In this document: piece by piece, positions 8,536 through 17,700 of the stretch | How the letters are laid out: each line of letters starts with the position of its first letter | How positions within the stretch are numbered: the first letter of the stretch is position 1 | Source: Robiginitalea biformata HTCC2501 | Lineage (GTDB): Bacteria; Bacteroidota; Bacteroidia; Flavobacteriales; Flavobacteriaceae | DNA: 64,000 nt | Reading direction: 5' to 3' | NCBI RefSeq assembly: GCF_000024125.1 | Contig: NC_013222.1 | Span: forward strand, 1,838,501-1,902,500 | The notes under the pieces: model-generated | Databases searched by the model: none | What the model saw: the letters and a program-made list of their open reading frames with translations, nothing else | Told to the model about the DNA's origin: nothing | Position numbers and translations under genes: made by a program

Positions 8536-9070
8536 ACCGGGCGATCGGGTCCAGTGGCTGGATGAAGACCTGGAGGGCGTGGTCCTGTCGGTCACCCCGG
8601 AGGGAATTCGCGTTCGCACCCCGGACGGGTTTGAAATGACGGCAGCCCCTGAGGCCGTCGTCCGTATCCCGCAAGGTGCCTCCCTGCCGGTACCCCCTTC
8701 GGCGGCCTCGGAGAAGCCGCAGGAAAAGCCGAATCGGAAGGGACTCCGGACCGGAAGCAAAAAGGCGCGCTACGCCCCGGCCCTGGAGGTGGACCTGCAC
8801 ATCGAAAAAATTCACCCGGCCCCGCAGCGCCTGGACACATATGAAATCCTCGATATACAAATGGAAACCGCGCGCCGCCAGCTGGAGTTTGCCCTGAGCA
8901 AACGAATCCAGAAAGTGGTATTTATCCACGGGGTGGGCCAGGGGGTGCTCAAGGCCGAATTGCGGACGCTTTTCCGCCGATACGACCACCTGAAAGTGCG
9001 GGAGGCCGATTACCGCTCCTACGGCCTGGGCGCCACGGAAATCTATATCCCCCAGGAGGCTTTTAACTAG
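8522..9070 (+). CDS. Smr domain protein (DUF2027-type)
   Basis: The 182-residue protein has an N-terminal small beta domain (about 1-55; GDRVQWLDEDLEGVVLSV, resembling the DUF2027 region), a basic low-complexity linker (about 56-85), and a C-terminal Smr domain (about 88-178). The Smr hallmarks are the DLHIEKI strand-helix motif and HGVGQGVLKAELR, the family's nucleic-acid-binding HGxGxGxL loop. Stand-alone Smr domains are associated with nicking or RNA cleavage, as in ribosome rescue and MutS2. The Bacteroidota DUF2027-Smr protein has no firm role. It stands alone between two minus-strand genes. Confidence 0.85.
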   Translation: MESIEPGDRVQWLDEDLEGVVLSVTPEGIRVRTPDGFEMTAAPEAVVRIPQGASLPVPPSAASEKPQEKPNRKGLRTGSKKARYAPALEVDLHIEKIHPAPQRLDTYEILDIQMETARRQLEFALSKRIQKVVFIHGVGQGVLKAELRTLFRRYDHLKVREADYRSYGLGATEIYIPQEAFN

Positions 9071-9093
9071 AAGTCAATTGCTGGATTCGGAAT

Positions 9094-9600
9094 TCAATTG
9101 GAAGATGTGGTAACCGTCCCGAATTCCTCCACGCTGATATTGGTGAGGCGCTCCCCGTTGGAGGTGATAAACGACACTCCGGCCAGGCGGATTTCGTGTG
9201 TGAAGAGCGTGGTATCCGCGGCGTCCCGGACCGTGGTGATCAGGACGCTCCCCGCTTCGGCTTCTACCTCCTGCAGTACCACCGGGGTTGCCGGGGGGAT
9301 TTCCCCGCAGAAATACGAACTGCTGACGGCATCGTCGAACAGGCGGTAGGTCAGCTGGGAATTTCCCGGGATTGCCGATTCGATTTCGCCCCCGGAATCC
9401 GCATTTGCCAGCAGGCCGCTTTCGAGTTGCAGGATCAGCGCTTCGGAATTGTCGATTTTGAAGAATAGCTCCGTCGCGGTGGTTGCCGTACCGCAGTTCT
9501 GGATGGCAACCTCGTCAAAATCGATGGTTTCGATTTCGAGGTCCCCGCTGGAACAGGCAGACAGGAAACCGGCACAAAGAAATATCAGGGCTTTTTTCAC
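9094..9600 (-). CDS. lipoprotein of unknown function
   Basis: This 168-residue protein begins with a short lipoprotein signal (MKKALIFLCAGFLSAC; lipobox LSAC, Cys16). The mature part is rich in beta-type sequence with two further cysteines (NCGTATT and YFCGEIPP) that could form a disulfide. The frame starts with GTG; no in-frame ATG is available. A TATCTTTG box on the same strand at 9606-9613 lies five bases before the start, which would make the mRNA nearly leaderless. I recognise no family. Confidence 0.75.
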   Translation of the reverse strand: MKKALIFLCAGFLSACSSGDLEIETIDFDEVAIQNCGTATTATELFFKIDNSEALILQLESGLLANADSGGEIESAIPGNSQLTYRLFDDAVSSSYFCGEIPPATPVVLQEVEAEAGSVLITTVRDAADTTLFTHEIRLAGVSFITSNGERLTNISVEEFGTVTTSSN

Positions 9601-9678
9601 AATGCCAAAGATACCTGAAATGACCCTGAATCTCCCAAGTGTCTCCCCGTAATTTTAGGAGGATTTAACTAATTTCGG

Positions 9679-9686
9679 TACTTTTG
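9679..9686 (+). promoter_or_regulatory. candidate -7 box (TACTTTTG) for the cysteine desulfurase gene
   Basis: TACTTTTG matches TAnnTTTG exactly and lies 28 bases before the ATG at 9715, giving a leader of about 20 bases. The expected upstream TTTG is not obvious, so only the -7 element supports it. Confidence 0.4.
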
Positions 9687-9714
9687 GCCTGTTAAAAACC
9701 AAGCTTTGCGCGCC

Positions 9715-10881
9715 ATGGAAAAAGTATATCTGGACAATGCGGCAACCACCTGTATCCGGGAAGAAGTAATCGCTTCCATGTGCGAAGCCCTGGAGGGTTG
9801 CTACGGAAACCCATCCTCTACGCATTCCTTTGGCCGGAGCGCCAAAACGGGCATCGAAAAGGCGCGGAAGACCATCGCGGCCCGCTTGGGTGCCCGCCCT
9901 GGTGAGATCATCTTCACTTCGGGGGGTACCGAGGCCGATAATATGATCCTGCGGTGCGCTGTCCGCGACCTGGGGGTCCGGACCCTGATTACCACGCGCA
10001 TCGAACACCACGCTGTTTTGCACACCGCCCAGGCACTGGCCGGGGAATCCGGTATCCGGCTGGAGTATGTCCCCCTGGACGCGGACGGCAACCCCCGGCT
10101 GGAAGCCCTCGAAAAATTACTGCAGGCCGATGACAGCCGGAAGCTCGTTAGCCTGATGCACGTCAACAACGAAATCGGCAACCTGACCGACCTGCAGGCG
10201 GTTTCCGCGATCTGCCGCCAACACGGGGCATTGTTCCATTCGGATACCGTGCAATCCATCGGGCATTTTCCCTGGGACGTACAGCAAACGCCGGTGGATT
10301 TTGCCACTGCTGCGGCCCACAAGTTCCACGGCCCGAAGGGTGTCGGATTTGCTTACATCCGCAAGGATACGGGATTGGGCCCCCTGATTTTGGGCGGGTC
10401 ACAGGAACGCGGGTACCGGGCCGGGACCGAGGCCTACCACAACATCCTGGGCCTGGAGACCGCCCTGGAGGCCGCCTACGCTAACTTGGAACAGGAAAGG
10501 GAACACATTGTGGGACTTAAAAAATACTTCATCGACAAGCTTCGTGATTCCATCCCGGGGGTGGCTTTTAACGGTCTGTCGGCCGATCCCGAAAGGAGCA
10601 CCTATACGCTGGTCAATGTGCGGTTGCCGCTGAGCGAAGAACAGGGGCAGTTGCTGTTGTTCCACCTGGATTTGAAAGGTATTGCCTGTTCCAAAGGGAG
10701 TGCCTGCCAGTCCGGCAGTACGGGTGCCTCCCATGTCCTGGCGGAAATCCTCCCCGAGGAGGAAATGGCGAAGCCTTCCCTGCGCTTTTCATTTTCGCAT
10801 TACAACGGGCGGGAGGAACTGGACTATACGGTGGGGGTTTTGAAAGAATTTGTGGAATCCCAGGTGGGCAAGGCGGTCTAG
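9715..10881 (+). CDS. cysteine desulfurase (NifS/IscS type, class V aminotransferase fold)
   Basis: The 388-residue PLP enzyme would convert cysteine to alanine and an enzyme persulfide, supplying sulfur for Fe-S clusters or tRNA thiolation. The PLP lysine is K203 in AAHKFHGPKG, the substrate-loop cysteine is C331 in SKGSACQSGS, and the start YLDNAATT is typical. The short catalytic loop SACQSG groups it with NifS/IscS (type I) rather than SufS. I chose the ATG at 9715; an in-frame TTG at 9706 adds three residues. No isc or suf scaffold gene is adjacent, so its pathway cannot be assigned from context. Confidence 0.92.
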   Translation: MEKVYLDNAATTCIREEVIASMCEALEGCYGNPSSTHSFGRSAKTGIEKARKTIAARLGARPGEIIFTSGGTEADNMILRCAVRDLGVRTLITTRIEHHAVLHTAQALAGESGIRLEYVPLDADGNPRLEALEKLLQADDSRKLVSLMHVNNEIGNLTDLQAVSAICRQHGALFHSDTVQSIGHFPWDVQQTPVDFATAAAHKFHGPKGVGFAYIRKDTGLGPLILGGSQERGYRAGTEAYHNILGLETALEAAYANLEQEREHIVGLKKYFIDKLRDSIPGVAFNGLSADPERSTYTLVNVRLPLSEEQGQLLLFHLDLKGIACSKGSACQSGSTGASHVLAEILPEEEMAKPSLRFSFSHYNGREELDYTVGVLKEFVESQVGKAV

Positions 10882-10902
10882 CTTGCCGGAGGTCTTTTTT
10901 CT

Positions 10903-11541
10903 TTAACGGCCTTCCTTGTCGTAGGGGAATTTCCGGGCCGCCTTCTTCATCATCTTGTCGATCAAATCGTCGGTGTCCTTGCCGGATTTCCGGCTGATTT
11001 CCTGCTCGTATTTCCAGATGAGTTTTCCGGATTTCCCGTCGCTGATCTTGATGCCGATCCTGCCGTAGTCGGCATCGCCCAACAGGTAGTCCAGAAAACT
11101 GAAGTCAGAGGGGACACCATCGGAAAGCAATACGTTGACATCCAGGTTCCCGCTGATGATGCCGTCCACTCCCAGGATGTCCGCGAGTTCCCGGATCGTA
11201 TACCGGTCGATGTTGTCGTATGAGATGTCGTTCTGGGCAAGCAGCGCGTTCGTATCCTTGCTGTTCTGGAAGTCCACGCTGAATTTTTTGCGTTTTTTGC
11301 CACGCCCGAAATAGGTTTCCAGGGCATCCTGCACGGCATACCCCTCCTTTTGCTCCAGGCGGTGCTTTTCGCTCCGGCTGAGCTCCTCATCCAGGTCCAG
11401 GTGGGTGAAGAACGGGATGATGGCAAGCACCTGGTGGTCCTGGCTCAATTCGTCAAAACGATTGCTCTGGAAGATGTTTTTCTGGGCAACTGCATTCGCA
11501 GTACCCGCGATTATCAGGAAGGCTACCAGCAAATTTTTCAT
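10903..11541 (-). CDS. secreted conserved protein, CsgG/DUF4136-like flavour
   Basis: The protein has 212 residues from the ATG at 11541, with a cleavable signal peptide (MKNLLVAFLIIAGTANAVAQ). The mature part reads HQVLAIIPFFTHLDLDEELS, an internal RYTIRELADILGVDGIISGNLDV segment and a basic C-terminus. The pattern of an early VLAIIPF strand and a later I-L-x-VDGII-G strand resembles periplasmic proteins that collect or test lipoprotein factors (CsgG/DUF4136-like). That assignment is a fold guess. It converges with the cysteine desulfurase gene. Confidence 0.65.
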   Translation of the reverse strand: MKNLLVAFLIIAGTANAVAQKNIFQSNRFDELSQDHQVLAIIPFFTHLDLDEELSRSEKHRLEQKEGYAVQDALETYFGRGKKRKKFSVDFQNSKDTNALLAQNDISYDNIDRYTIRELADILGVDGIISGNLDVNVLLSDGVPSDFSFLDYLLGDADYGRIGIKISDGKSGKLIWKYEQEISRKSGKDTDDLIDKMMKKAARKFPYDKEGR

Positions 11542-11665
11542 AGAGGCAACACGGGGTTGGGGTGTTGGATATCCGGCAACGTGTTGGGCCGGATGCAATT
11601 ATGCTGCAAAAGTACGCAAAAATACGGCTTATCACAACCCGGCGCGTACCTTCTGGCAGGGGAGG

Positions 11666-13354
11666 TTACCGCCGGAAAAAGGTCGCCCAATACCGGCTTA
11701 TATTCCCCGCGTTGTCGGTTACTTCCACCTCCAGTTCACACTCCCGGGCATCGCCGATACGATCGTCGAAGTTATAGGTGATTGTACCGTCCTTGGGCTC
11801 GTATTCCATCAGGATCCACTTGCCGTTCAACGTGGCCGAATAGGAAGCGATGCCGCTGAGGTCGTCTGCAATCCGAAGGCTCAGGTAGCGATAGTTGGTA
11901 AGCCACTGCCGGTGCTTGAAATTGCGGGGCCGGATCGTGGGGGCAAGGGTATCGGTAGCCAGGGTAAATTCCCCGAGTTCCCTGCTGCGCATGCTGAAGG
12001 TGTTGCCCCTTTTGTACGTCCGGGTGTATCCGGGGTTGCCCCTCGAATCCAGCCGGGCGATAAACATCCGGGCGCGATCGGCCTCCGGGATGTGCGAAAC
12101 ATCAAAACTCAGGGTGAAATTCCGGTGGAGGGGCACGGTGGGCTTATGCAGTTTCACTGTATCCCCGTCGCTTCCAAGTTCCAGGTAGGTGTTCTGATAA
12201 AAGCTGCCGGCCGGAAAATAGGCCTGCGCCCTGCCCAGGTCAAAGCTCGCGGGTTTATCCGCCCGGATGAAGTAGGGGGTTTTCAGCTCATCCCCCCCGG
12301 ACGGGGTTCCCGATTCGCCCCGCACCGGAACGGTCAGGATGGTTTCGTTCCCTGCCAGATCCGAGATTTCGATCCGTATTTCGTGCCGGCTCCCGGGCGA
12401 TACCCGGATCTTCCCGTCGTCCTTGATTTCCTGATAGAGGCTGAGCCGGTTGCCGGAATCCCGGAAGCATTTCTGCACCCGCCGGTTGGTCGTGGCGTAG
12501 TACGGATAGTCGATCAGCGTATTGATGTACCGGGTTTCCCCGAAGGAGAATTTTTCAAAAACCAAATCCGTGCGGGTAGCCCCATCCACTTCCTGTCGAA
12601 TGCGGTACACCCCGTTGCGGTTGGCTGCCAGGTCCTGCCGGTCGTAGGCCTGTACGCCGAGGCCAATGGTCCCGGAGGCCACCAGGGTATCCGCCAGGTA
12701 GGTGCCGTCTGCCTGCCTGCGCATCTGCAATTCCACGCGTTGGCCAACCCCGTTAACGTGGGCCCCATCGGACAGCGGGTAGGCAAATGCCGCCTCCAGG
12801 GTCGGGTTGGTGGCATCCCTGACGTCGATACCGTACAAGAGGGGGTTTGTGGGTTTCTCATCCACGCTGCTCCGGATTTCAAAATGCAGGTGCGGCCCCG
12901 AGGAACCCCCGGTATTGCCGGTATAGGCAATGATATCCCCTTTTTTAACAGGTACTTCCCCGTAGTCCGGAAAGGTCTCCACCTCATAGGAACGGCGTTT
13001 ATACTGCAGGTCCTTGACGTATTCCTCAATGCCCGGGCCGTATTTCTGCAAGTGCGCATAGACGGAGGTATATCCGTTGGGATGCGCAATGTACAGGGCT
13101 TTTCCGTACCCCCAATGCCCAACCTTAATCCGGCTGACCGTACCATCCGCAATGGCCCGGACCGGCAGGCCCTGGCGTTGCTGGGTCTTGATGTCGATGC
13201 CCGCATGGAAGTGGTTTGAGCGCAACTCCCCGAAAGTCCCAGCCAGGATGATGGGGATATCCAGAGGGGGGTCGAACCGGGTTTCGGCCGGGGCGTATTG
13301 CGCCGGGGCATACAGGGATGCCAGTAGGAATAGCAAGGGGAGGATACGAGTCAT
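11666..13354 (-). CDS. M23 family metallopeptidase
   Basis: This 562-residue exported zinc peptidase has a signal peptide (about 1-18), then a LytM/M23 domain (about 45-175) and a long beta-rich C-terminal region ending in an Ig-like stretch (ECELEVEVTDNAGNISRYWA). Zinc ligands are H50 and D54 in NHFHAGID and H157 in the GPHLHFEI motif, with H155 as catalytic base; all are intact. M23 enzymes cleave peptidoglycan cross-bridges, or act as divisome and secretion hydrolases. The large C-terminal part is typical of the Bacteroidota form, which probably acts in the cell wall. It lies 124 bp upstream of the 10903-11541 gene on the same strand. Confidence 0.9.
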   Translation of the reverse strand: MTRILPLLFLLASLYAPAQYAPAETRFDPPLDIPIILAGTFGELRSNHFHAGIDIKTQQRQGLPVRAIADGTVSRIKVGHWGYGKALYIAHPNGYTSVYAHLQKYGPGIEEYVKDLQYKRRSYEVETFPDYGEVPVKKGDIIAYTGNTGGSSGPHLHFEIRSSVDEKPTNPLLYGIDVRDATNPTLEAAFAYPLSDGAHVNGVGQRVELQMRRQADGTYLADTLVASGTIGLGVQAYDRQDLAANRNGVYRIRQEVDGATRTDLVFEKFSFGETRYINTLIDYPYYATTNRRVQKCFRDSGNRLSLYQEIKDDGKIRVSPGSRHEIRIEISDLAGNETILTVPVRGESGTPSGGDELKTPYFIRADKPASFDLGRAQAYFPAGSFYQNTYLELGSDGDTVKLHKPTVPLHRNFTLSFDVSHIPEADRARMFIARLDSRGNPGYTRTYKRGNTFSMRSRELGEFTLATDTLAPTIRPRNFKHRQWLTNYRYLSLRIADDLSGIASYSATLNGKWILMEYEPKDGTITYNFDDRIGDARECELEVEVTDNAGNISRYWATFFRR

Positions 13355-13491
13355 AGCAAGGGAATTCCCTGCGAAATTAAGGATTCGGGCCGCAATAATG
13401 CAACATCGGGTAAAAACGAAGCCTGCGGGTGGCGTATGCCCCGCCGTCAGCGGCTTTACGCGCCGCAGGGGCGGAATAGTTGCAAAAAGTA

Positions 13492-13522
13492 TTGCGAAGT
13501 CGCCCCCGGAGTGTTAACTTTG
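13492..13522 (+). promoter_or_regulatory. candidate promoter of the coiled-coil/zapA/rny unit
   Basis: TTG at 13492-13494, a 20-base spacer and an exact TAACTTTG box at 13515-13522 match the Bacteroidota promoter. Transcription would begin about 25 bases before the ATG at 13556. Confidence 0.5.
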
Positions 13523-13555
13523 TGTAAATGCATTGAATTCTGCCCGGTGAGCGAA

Positions 13556-13837
13556 ATGGTCGACATCGTTGACTCCCTCGAGAACAAGATCAGCAAGCTG
13601 TTGCGGAAACTCGAGTTGCTGCAACAGAGCAGGAAGAACTTGGAAGGGGAAGTTGCCGCGCTTAAGGAAGCGCGGGATACCGCCCGGGAAGCAGCCGACA
13701 AGTGGGAAGAGAAATACAATTCCCTGAAAATGGCGAATTCGATGCTGGGCAGTGAAACCAACAAATCAGAAGCCAAGCTCAAAATAAATGCGCTAATCAG
13801 GGAATTGGACCAGTGCATCGTTCAATTGGCTGAATAG
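13556..13837 (+). CDS. small coiled-coil protein upstream of zapA
   Basis: This 93-residue cytoplasmic protein consists almost wholly of heptads (MVDIVDSLENKISKLLRK to the end), rich in E, K, L and A with no proline in the core. Its position directly before zapA, with a 17 bp gap, is shared by many Bacteroidota. A ZapB-like divisome role is therefore attractive but not shown; coiled-coil composition alone gives no specific homology. The ATG at 13556 follows the promoter at the expected distance. Confidence 0.75.
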   Translation: MVDIVDSLENKISKLLRKLELLQQSRKNLEGEVAALKEARDTAREAADKWEEKYNSLKMANSMLGSETNKSEAKLKINALIRELDQCIVQLAE

Positions 13838-13854
13838 CGACCAAGTTCAAACAA

Positions 13855-14151
13855 ATGACCGAGAGGCTCAAGATAAAGCTATCCATAGCGGATCGCGTAT
13901 ACCCGCTGACGATCGACCCGGCCCAGGAAGAGGGCCTTCGGAAGGCGGCCAAGAATATTGAGCAACTCGCCAAAAAGTTCGAACAGAATTACGCCGTCCG
14001 CGACAAACAGGATGTACTGGCCATGTGCGCACTGCAGTTTGCATCTAAAATTGAGCAGGGGGGCATTGAGAAACAGGAAGACAACCAGGAAGTAGTCGAA
14101 CGGCTCCGGTCGCTGGACAGCCTGATCGCTTCCACGCTGAGCGCGCAATAA
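13855..14151 (+). CDS. zapA: cell division protein ZapA
   Basis: ZapA binds FtsZ and bundles its filaments at the division site. The 98-residue sequence has the N-terminal KIKLSIADRVYPLTIDPAQEEGLRKAAKNIE globular part and the C-terminal helix ending in QFASKIEQ and a polar coiled coil, matching the Bacteroidota ZapA form. It follows the coiled-coil gene and precedes the structured RNA at 14172-14344 and rny. Confidence 0.88.
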   Translation: MTERLKIKLSIADRVYPLTIDPAQEEGLRKAAKNIEQLAKKFEQNYAVRDKQDVLAMCALQFASKIEQGGIEKQEDNQEVVERLRSLDSLIASTLSAQ

Positions 14152-14171
14152 GTTCTTTTACATAGCAATAG

Positions 14172-14344
14172 ATACTGCCCACATTGGTATTATTTTTTTG
14201 ACAAACTCAACATTACTTTAATTAGAAAGGGTGAGTTTAGGTTGTAAAAGCAAGCCTTCTTTGAAAGGATCCTTGAGCAATCTGTTAGCCCTAAACCTGT
14301 TTATAGGAGTTTGTACAAAACTTCCATCAATGTGGGCTTTTTTT
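14172..14344 (+). ncRNA. ssrS: structured RNA between zapA and rny, candidate 6S RNA (ssrS-like)
   Basis: The 3' end of this 170-base stretch pairs with its 5' end: CCCACATTG (14178-14186) with CAATGTGGG (14328-14336), followed by a run of seven T. Inside lie a second helix, ACAAACTC (14201-14208) with GAGTTTGT (14307-14314), a third, GTTTAGG (14235-14241) with CCTAAAC (14290-14296), and an apical hairpin around 14251-14275 (CAAG/CTTG, CCTT/AAGG). A long rod closed by its own ends with internal bubbles is the 6S RNA architecture. 6S RNA follows zapA in gammaproteobacteria, and a 6S-Flavo class is known in this phylum. 6S RNA mimics an open promoter and binds RNA polymerase. The final helix with T-run doubles as an intrinsic terminator. 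The exact family needs a covariance model. Confidence 0.65.
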
Positions 14345-14420
14345 ATGCTTTCGGGGGTTGCCCGGAGGCGTATTCTGATTCAGGTGACACTGCCGGAACC
14401 GCAAACTAAATTGACAGATC

Positions 14421-15989
14421 ATGGACATTACAACGATAGCCATCGCCCTGGTGGTTGGGTTGGGGATCGGTTTTGCCATTGCCAAGCTCCTTGAAAAGGG
14501 ACAGGCTTCCAAGACCATTGCCGCGGCCAAAAAGGAATCCGCGGCCATCCTGAAGGATGCCCGGGCCGAAGGGGAGAATATCAAAAAAGAAAAGATTTAC
14601 CAGGCCAAGGAGAAGTTCCTGGAGCTCAAGGCAGAGCACGAAAAAGTTATCCTCAGCAAAGACAAGAAGATCACGGAAGCCGAGAAAAGGACCCGCGACA
14701 AGGAATCCCAGGTAAGCAGCGAACTGGCGCGCAACAAAAAACTGAACGAAGAACTCGAAAAGCAGTTGGAGGAAATTGCCAGCAAACGGGAGTTCTTTGA
14801 GCGGAAACAGGGGGAACTCGAAAAACTGCACAACAGCCAGGTTCAACAGCTCGAAGTAATCTCGGGCCTCTCGGCCGAAGAAGCCAAGGGCCAGTTGCTC
14901 GAGTCTCTCAAGGAAACCGCTAAGACGGATGCCATGGCCTACCTGCAGACCACCCTTGAGGAAACCAAGATGACTGCCCAGCAGGAAGCCAAGAAAATCA
15001 TCGTCAACACCATTCAGCGCATCGGCACCGAAGAGGCTATCGAGAATTGCGTTTCGGTTTTCAACCTGGAATCCGACGACGTCAAGGGTAGGATCATCGG
15101 GCGGGAAGGCCGGAATATCCGGGCACTGGAAGCCGCAACGGGTGTGGAAATCATCGTGGACGACACCCCGGAGGCCATCATCCTCTCCTGTTTTGATTCC
15201 GTCCGCAGGGAAGTGGCGCGTCTGTCCCTTCACAAGCTGGTCACCGACGGCCGGATCCATCCGGCGCGTATCGAGGAGATTGTCCGCAAGACCGAAAAGC
15301 AGATTGAACAGGAAATTGTCGAGGTAGGGAAGCGCACCGTGATCGACCTGGGCATCCACGGCCTCCACCCGGAACTCATCCGGACGGTGGGGCGGATGAA
15401 GTATCGCTCCTCCTACGGCCAAAACCTCCTGCAGCACTCCCGTGAGGTTGCCAAACTATGCGGGGTGATGGCTGCCGAGCTCGGGTTGAACCCGAAACTC
15501 GCCAAACGGGCCGGCTTGTTGCACGATATCGGCAAGGTGCCGAACACGGAAACCGAACTGGAAACCCCCCACGCCATCCTCGGGATGCAGTGGGCCGAGA
15601 AATACGGGGAAAAGCCCGACGTGTGCAATGCCATCGGCGCCCACCACGACGAGATTGAAATGAAATCGCTGATCGCACCGGTGGTCCAGGTTTGCGATGC
15701 TATCAGCGGGGCGCGGCCGGGTGCACGGCGCCAGGTGCTCGACTCCTATATCCAGCGACTCAAGGATCTGGAGGAAATTGCCTTTGGCTTCGGGGGCGTC
15801 CAGAAGGCCTATGCGATCCAGGCGGGAAGGGAACTTCGCGTGATTGTGGAAAGCGAAAAAGTCAGCGACGAGAAGGCTGCCCAGTTGTCGTTTGAAATTT
15901 CCCAGAAGATCCAGACGGATATGACCTACCCGGGGCAGGTAAAAGTCACGGTAATCCGGGAAACACGTTCGGTAAACGTGGCGAAGTAA
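14421..15989 (+). CDS. rny: ribonuclease Y
   Basis: The 522-residue membrane-anchored endoribonuclease initiates mRNA decay. Domains in order: N-terminal transmembrane helix (about 4-22, [20 protein letters not shown]), a long coiled coil (about 30-200), a KH domain (about 210-275; [15 protein letters not shown], where the GREG loop binds RNA), and an HD domain with LLHDIGK and AHHDE that holds the metal ligands. Length and order match the family. It lies downstream of zapA and the 6S-like RNA. A T-run terminator before it implies its own promoter or readthrough. Confidence 0.96.
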   Translation: MDITTIAIALVVGLGIGFAIAKLLEKGQASKTIAAAKKESAAILKDARAEGENIKKEKIYQAKEKFLELKAEHEKVILSKDKKITEAEKRTRDKESQVSSELARNKKLNEELEKQLEEIASKREFFERKQGELEKLHNSQVQQLEVISGLSAEEAKGQLLESLKETAKTDAMAYLQTTLEETKMTAQQEAKKIIVNTIQRIGTEEAIENCVSVFNLESDDVKGRIIGREGRNIRALEAATGVEIIVDDTPEAIILSCFDSVRREVARLSLHKLVTDGRIHPARIEEIVRKTEKQIEQEIVEVGKRTVIDLGIHGLHPELIRTVGRMKYRSSYGQNLLQHSREVAKLCGVMAAELGLNPKLAKRAGLLHDIGKVPNTETELETPHAILGMQWAEKYGEKPDVCNAIGAHHDEIEMKSLIAPVVQVCDAISGARPGARRQVLDSYIQRLKDLEEIAFGFGGVQKAYAIQAGRELRVIVESEKVSDEKAAQLSFEISQKIQTDMTYPGQVKVTVIRETRSVNVAK

Positions 15990-16012
15990 CCCCCGCGGAG
16001 CCCGGCGCCTGA

Positions 16013-16528
16013 TCAGATATTAACAAATTCATACCCGGCCCGCGGATCTTCCAGGAGGTCGGTTCCCCGGTCGTTTAGCAGGATGCCGTGTTCCAGCCAG
16101 GCCTTCAGGTTGGCCAACCAGAAAGTCCATCCCGTGCTGCAGCCGTAATGGTACATCAGTTTGCTTTTCTCGTCTGTGGGGATGTTGTATTGCCTCAGGC
16201 AAACCAGGACCCGGCCCGCGCCTTCCTCCAGGCTAACCCGAACCCGGCAATCGCCTGCGAAGCTGAAGGCGATGTGCTGTTTCCCATCGGCTTCCAGGAG
16301 GGTGCCGGTTTCTTCTCCGTCAAACTGGTGCCACTTCCAGGCGTATCGGTCGCCGGCCTGCACCGGCTCTTCAGGGCCGCGTCGGCTGCCGTCGGGCGCA
16401 TGGTAGGCGGCTTCCTTGAGGAACCAGGAACAAATGCCCGCTTGTGTTGCCCAACTCGTGTAGATCCGTCCGAGCGGTGCGGCGATATAGATCTTTTTGG
16501 TGAATTCCTCAAAGGACAAACCTTCCAT
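16013..16528 (-). CDS. SRPBCC / AHSA1 domain protein
   Basis: This 171-residue cytoplasmic protein belongs to the START-like helix-grip fold. IYIAAPLGRIYTSWATQAGICSWFL is the family's first strand-helix, and the C-terminal helix TGWTFWLANLKAWLEHGI closes the ligand cavity. The AHSA1 subgroup binds hydrophobic ligands or assists Hsp90 in eukaryotes; bacterial members are mostly uncharacterised. It follows the serine hydrolase gene by one base, and a second SRPBCC gene heads the same run (17701-18156). Confidence 0.82.
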   Translation of the reverse strand: MEGLSFEEFTKKIYIAAPLGRIYTSWATQAGICSWFLKEAAYHAPDGSRRGPEEPVQAGDRYAWKWHQFDGEETGTLLEADGKQHIAFSFAGDCRVRVSLEEGAGRVLVCLRQYNIPTDEKSKLMYHYGCSTGWTFWLANLKAWLEHGILLNDRGTDLLEDPRAGYEFVNI

Positions 16529-16529
16529 A

Positions 16530-17699
16530 TCAATTGGCTTTATGAGCTAGTTCGTAGGCGTGTGCCGCCCGTCCCAGGGCTGCCAGGAAGGGGATGCCGA
16601 TTTCCTCGTACTCGTACTGGTCGTCGTTGAAGACCCCGTTTTCATTGACCAGGATAGTGGCCGCAAGCAGGAATTCCACGTCGTTTTCCCGATCCGTGAT
16701 ATACGCGCAGTCCGTCAATGTCCCGTAGGCAAACCCCACCTTGTTGTAGATCCGGACCGTTTCGGGGATACGCGCCTCCGAGTCGCCAAACATGAAAAAT
16801 TTGCAATAACCGTCCGGGTAGAGGGCTTCCTCGTATCCGGCTTCCCTGGGCAACCGGGACATCGCCTCCAGAAGGAATTCCCGTTGTTCCCCGGTAATCC
16901 GGAATCGCTGCCCCTCCGGGAAATTCCCAGGAAAGACCACGCGTTTCAACAAGCCGTCCAGGGTGGTTAGGGGCAGGTAGTTTTTCAGGCCGAAATCGAA
17001 GGGTTCTTCAACGAGCCTGCCATCCTCCATATACCCGAATCCCTTGCGAATCCCTGTGAGTTCCAGTCTTTTTGGGGGTTGATTCTGAATCGGGCGGGAC
17101 TGGGCCGTCACCGTATCGTTGCGATAAACTACCAGGGGCTGTGTGGTTGTTTCGTCCCGGTGGTACCCCAACCGGTGCGATATCCGGGCAGGGCCTGCCT
17201 GCTTTTCCGCCAGGCCCGCATTGATGGCATCCTGCCCCAGGAATTCAAACAGCCGGTTGTTTGCGTGGTTGTCGCTTACGGCAAAAACAGCCCGGATATC
17301 CCCGGCAAAGGTCTCCTCCACGCTGTCCCCCTCGATGTAGTACCTCGTATGGCGGTCCAGGCTGTCCAGCCGTGCGAGCTTCTCCAGGGCCAGGACAGCG
17401 ATCGGGAACTTCACTGTGCTGGCCGGGTAGTGGTATGATGTTGCGTCCACCCGGTAGTCGTAGGGCGCCAGCCGGACGGAATCCCCGTTTCTGAATATTC
17501 GCGTATACCGGACCTGTACCTCAAATTTATCGGGGTCTGCCATCACCCGGGCGATGGCCGGGTCGTCGGAGGCCAGGATGGTTTCCAGCGGGTCCCTGTC
17601 TGTTTGGCGCCCGGTTCCTGTACAGCCCGATACCATCAGCACGGCCGCCCAAAAGAGTATTTGGAAGTGCCTGTTGCATGCTGTCTTGTCGCCTTTCAT
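16530..17699 (-). CDS. serine hydrolase lipoprotein, class A beta-lactamase fold
   Basis: The 389-residue predicted lipoprotein (lipobox VSGC, Cys26) has the penicillin-recognising serine fold. The active-site tetrad is S94-T-V-K97 (SxxK), followed by S142-D-N144 in VSDNHANNRLFEFLG and a degenerate third motif (YNKVGFAYG in place of KTG). This is the beta-lactamase2/class A-like domain, so the protein may hydrolyse beta-lactams or a cell-wall peptide. The non-canonical third motif and unusual length make a resistance role doubtful. It lies between two SRPBCC genes, within one or two bases of each. Confidence 0.8.
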   Translation of the reverse strand: MKGDKTACNRHFQILFWAAVLMVSGCTGTGRQTDRDPLETILASDDPAIARVMADPDKFEVQVRYTRIFRNGDSVRLAPYDYRVDATSYHYPASTVKFPIAVLALEKLARLDSLDRHTRYYIEGDSVEETFAGDIRAVFAVSDNHANNRLFEFLGQDAINAGLAEKQAGPARISHRLGYHRDETTTQPLVVYRNDTVTAQSRPIQNQPPKRLELTGIRKGFGYMEDGRLVEEPFDFGLKNYLPLTTLDGLLKRVVFPGNFPEGQRFRITGEQREFLLEAMSRLPREAGYEEALYPDGYCKFFMFGDSEARIPETVRIYNKVGFAYGTLTDCAYITDRENDVEFLLAATILVNENGVFNDDQYEYEEIGIPFLAALGRAAHAYELAHKAN

Positions 17700-17700
17700 G

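Noticed and set aside
11405..13219. 604-codon plus-strand frame opposite the M23 peptidase
   Set aside because: Shadow of the M23 gene, with proline/glycine-rich random composition.
14231..14494. Open frame across the 6S-like RNA and the rny start
   Set aside because: It runs through the paired helices and the T-run, so the RNA explains the region better.
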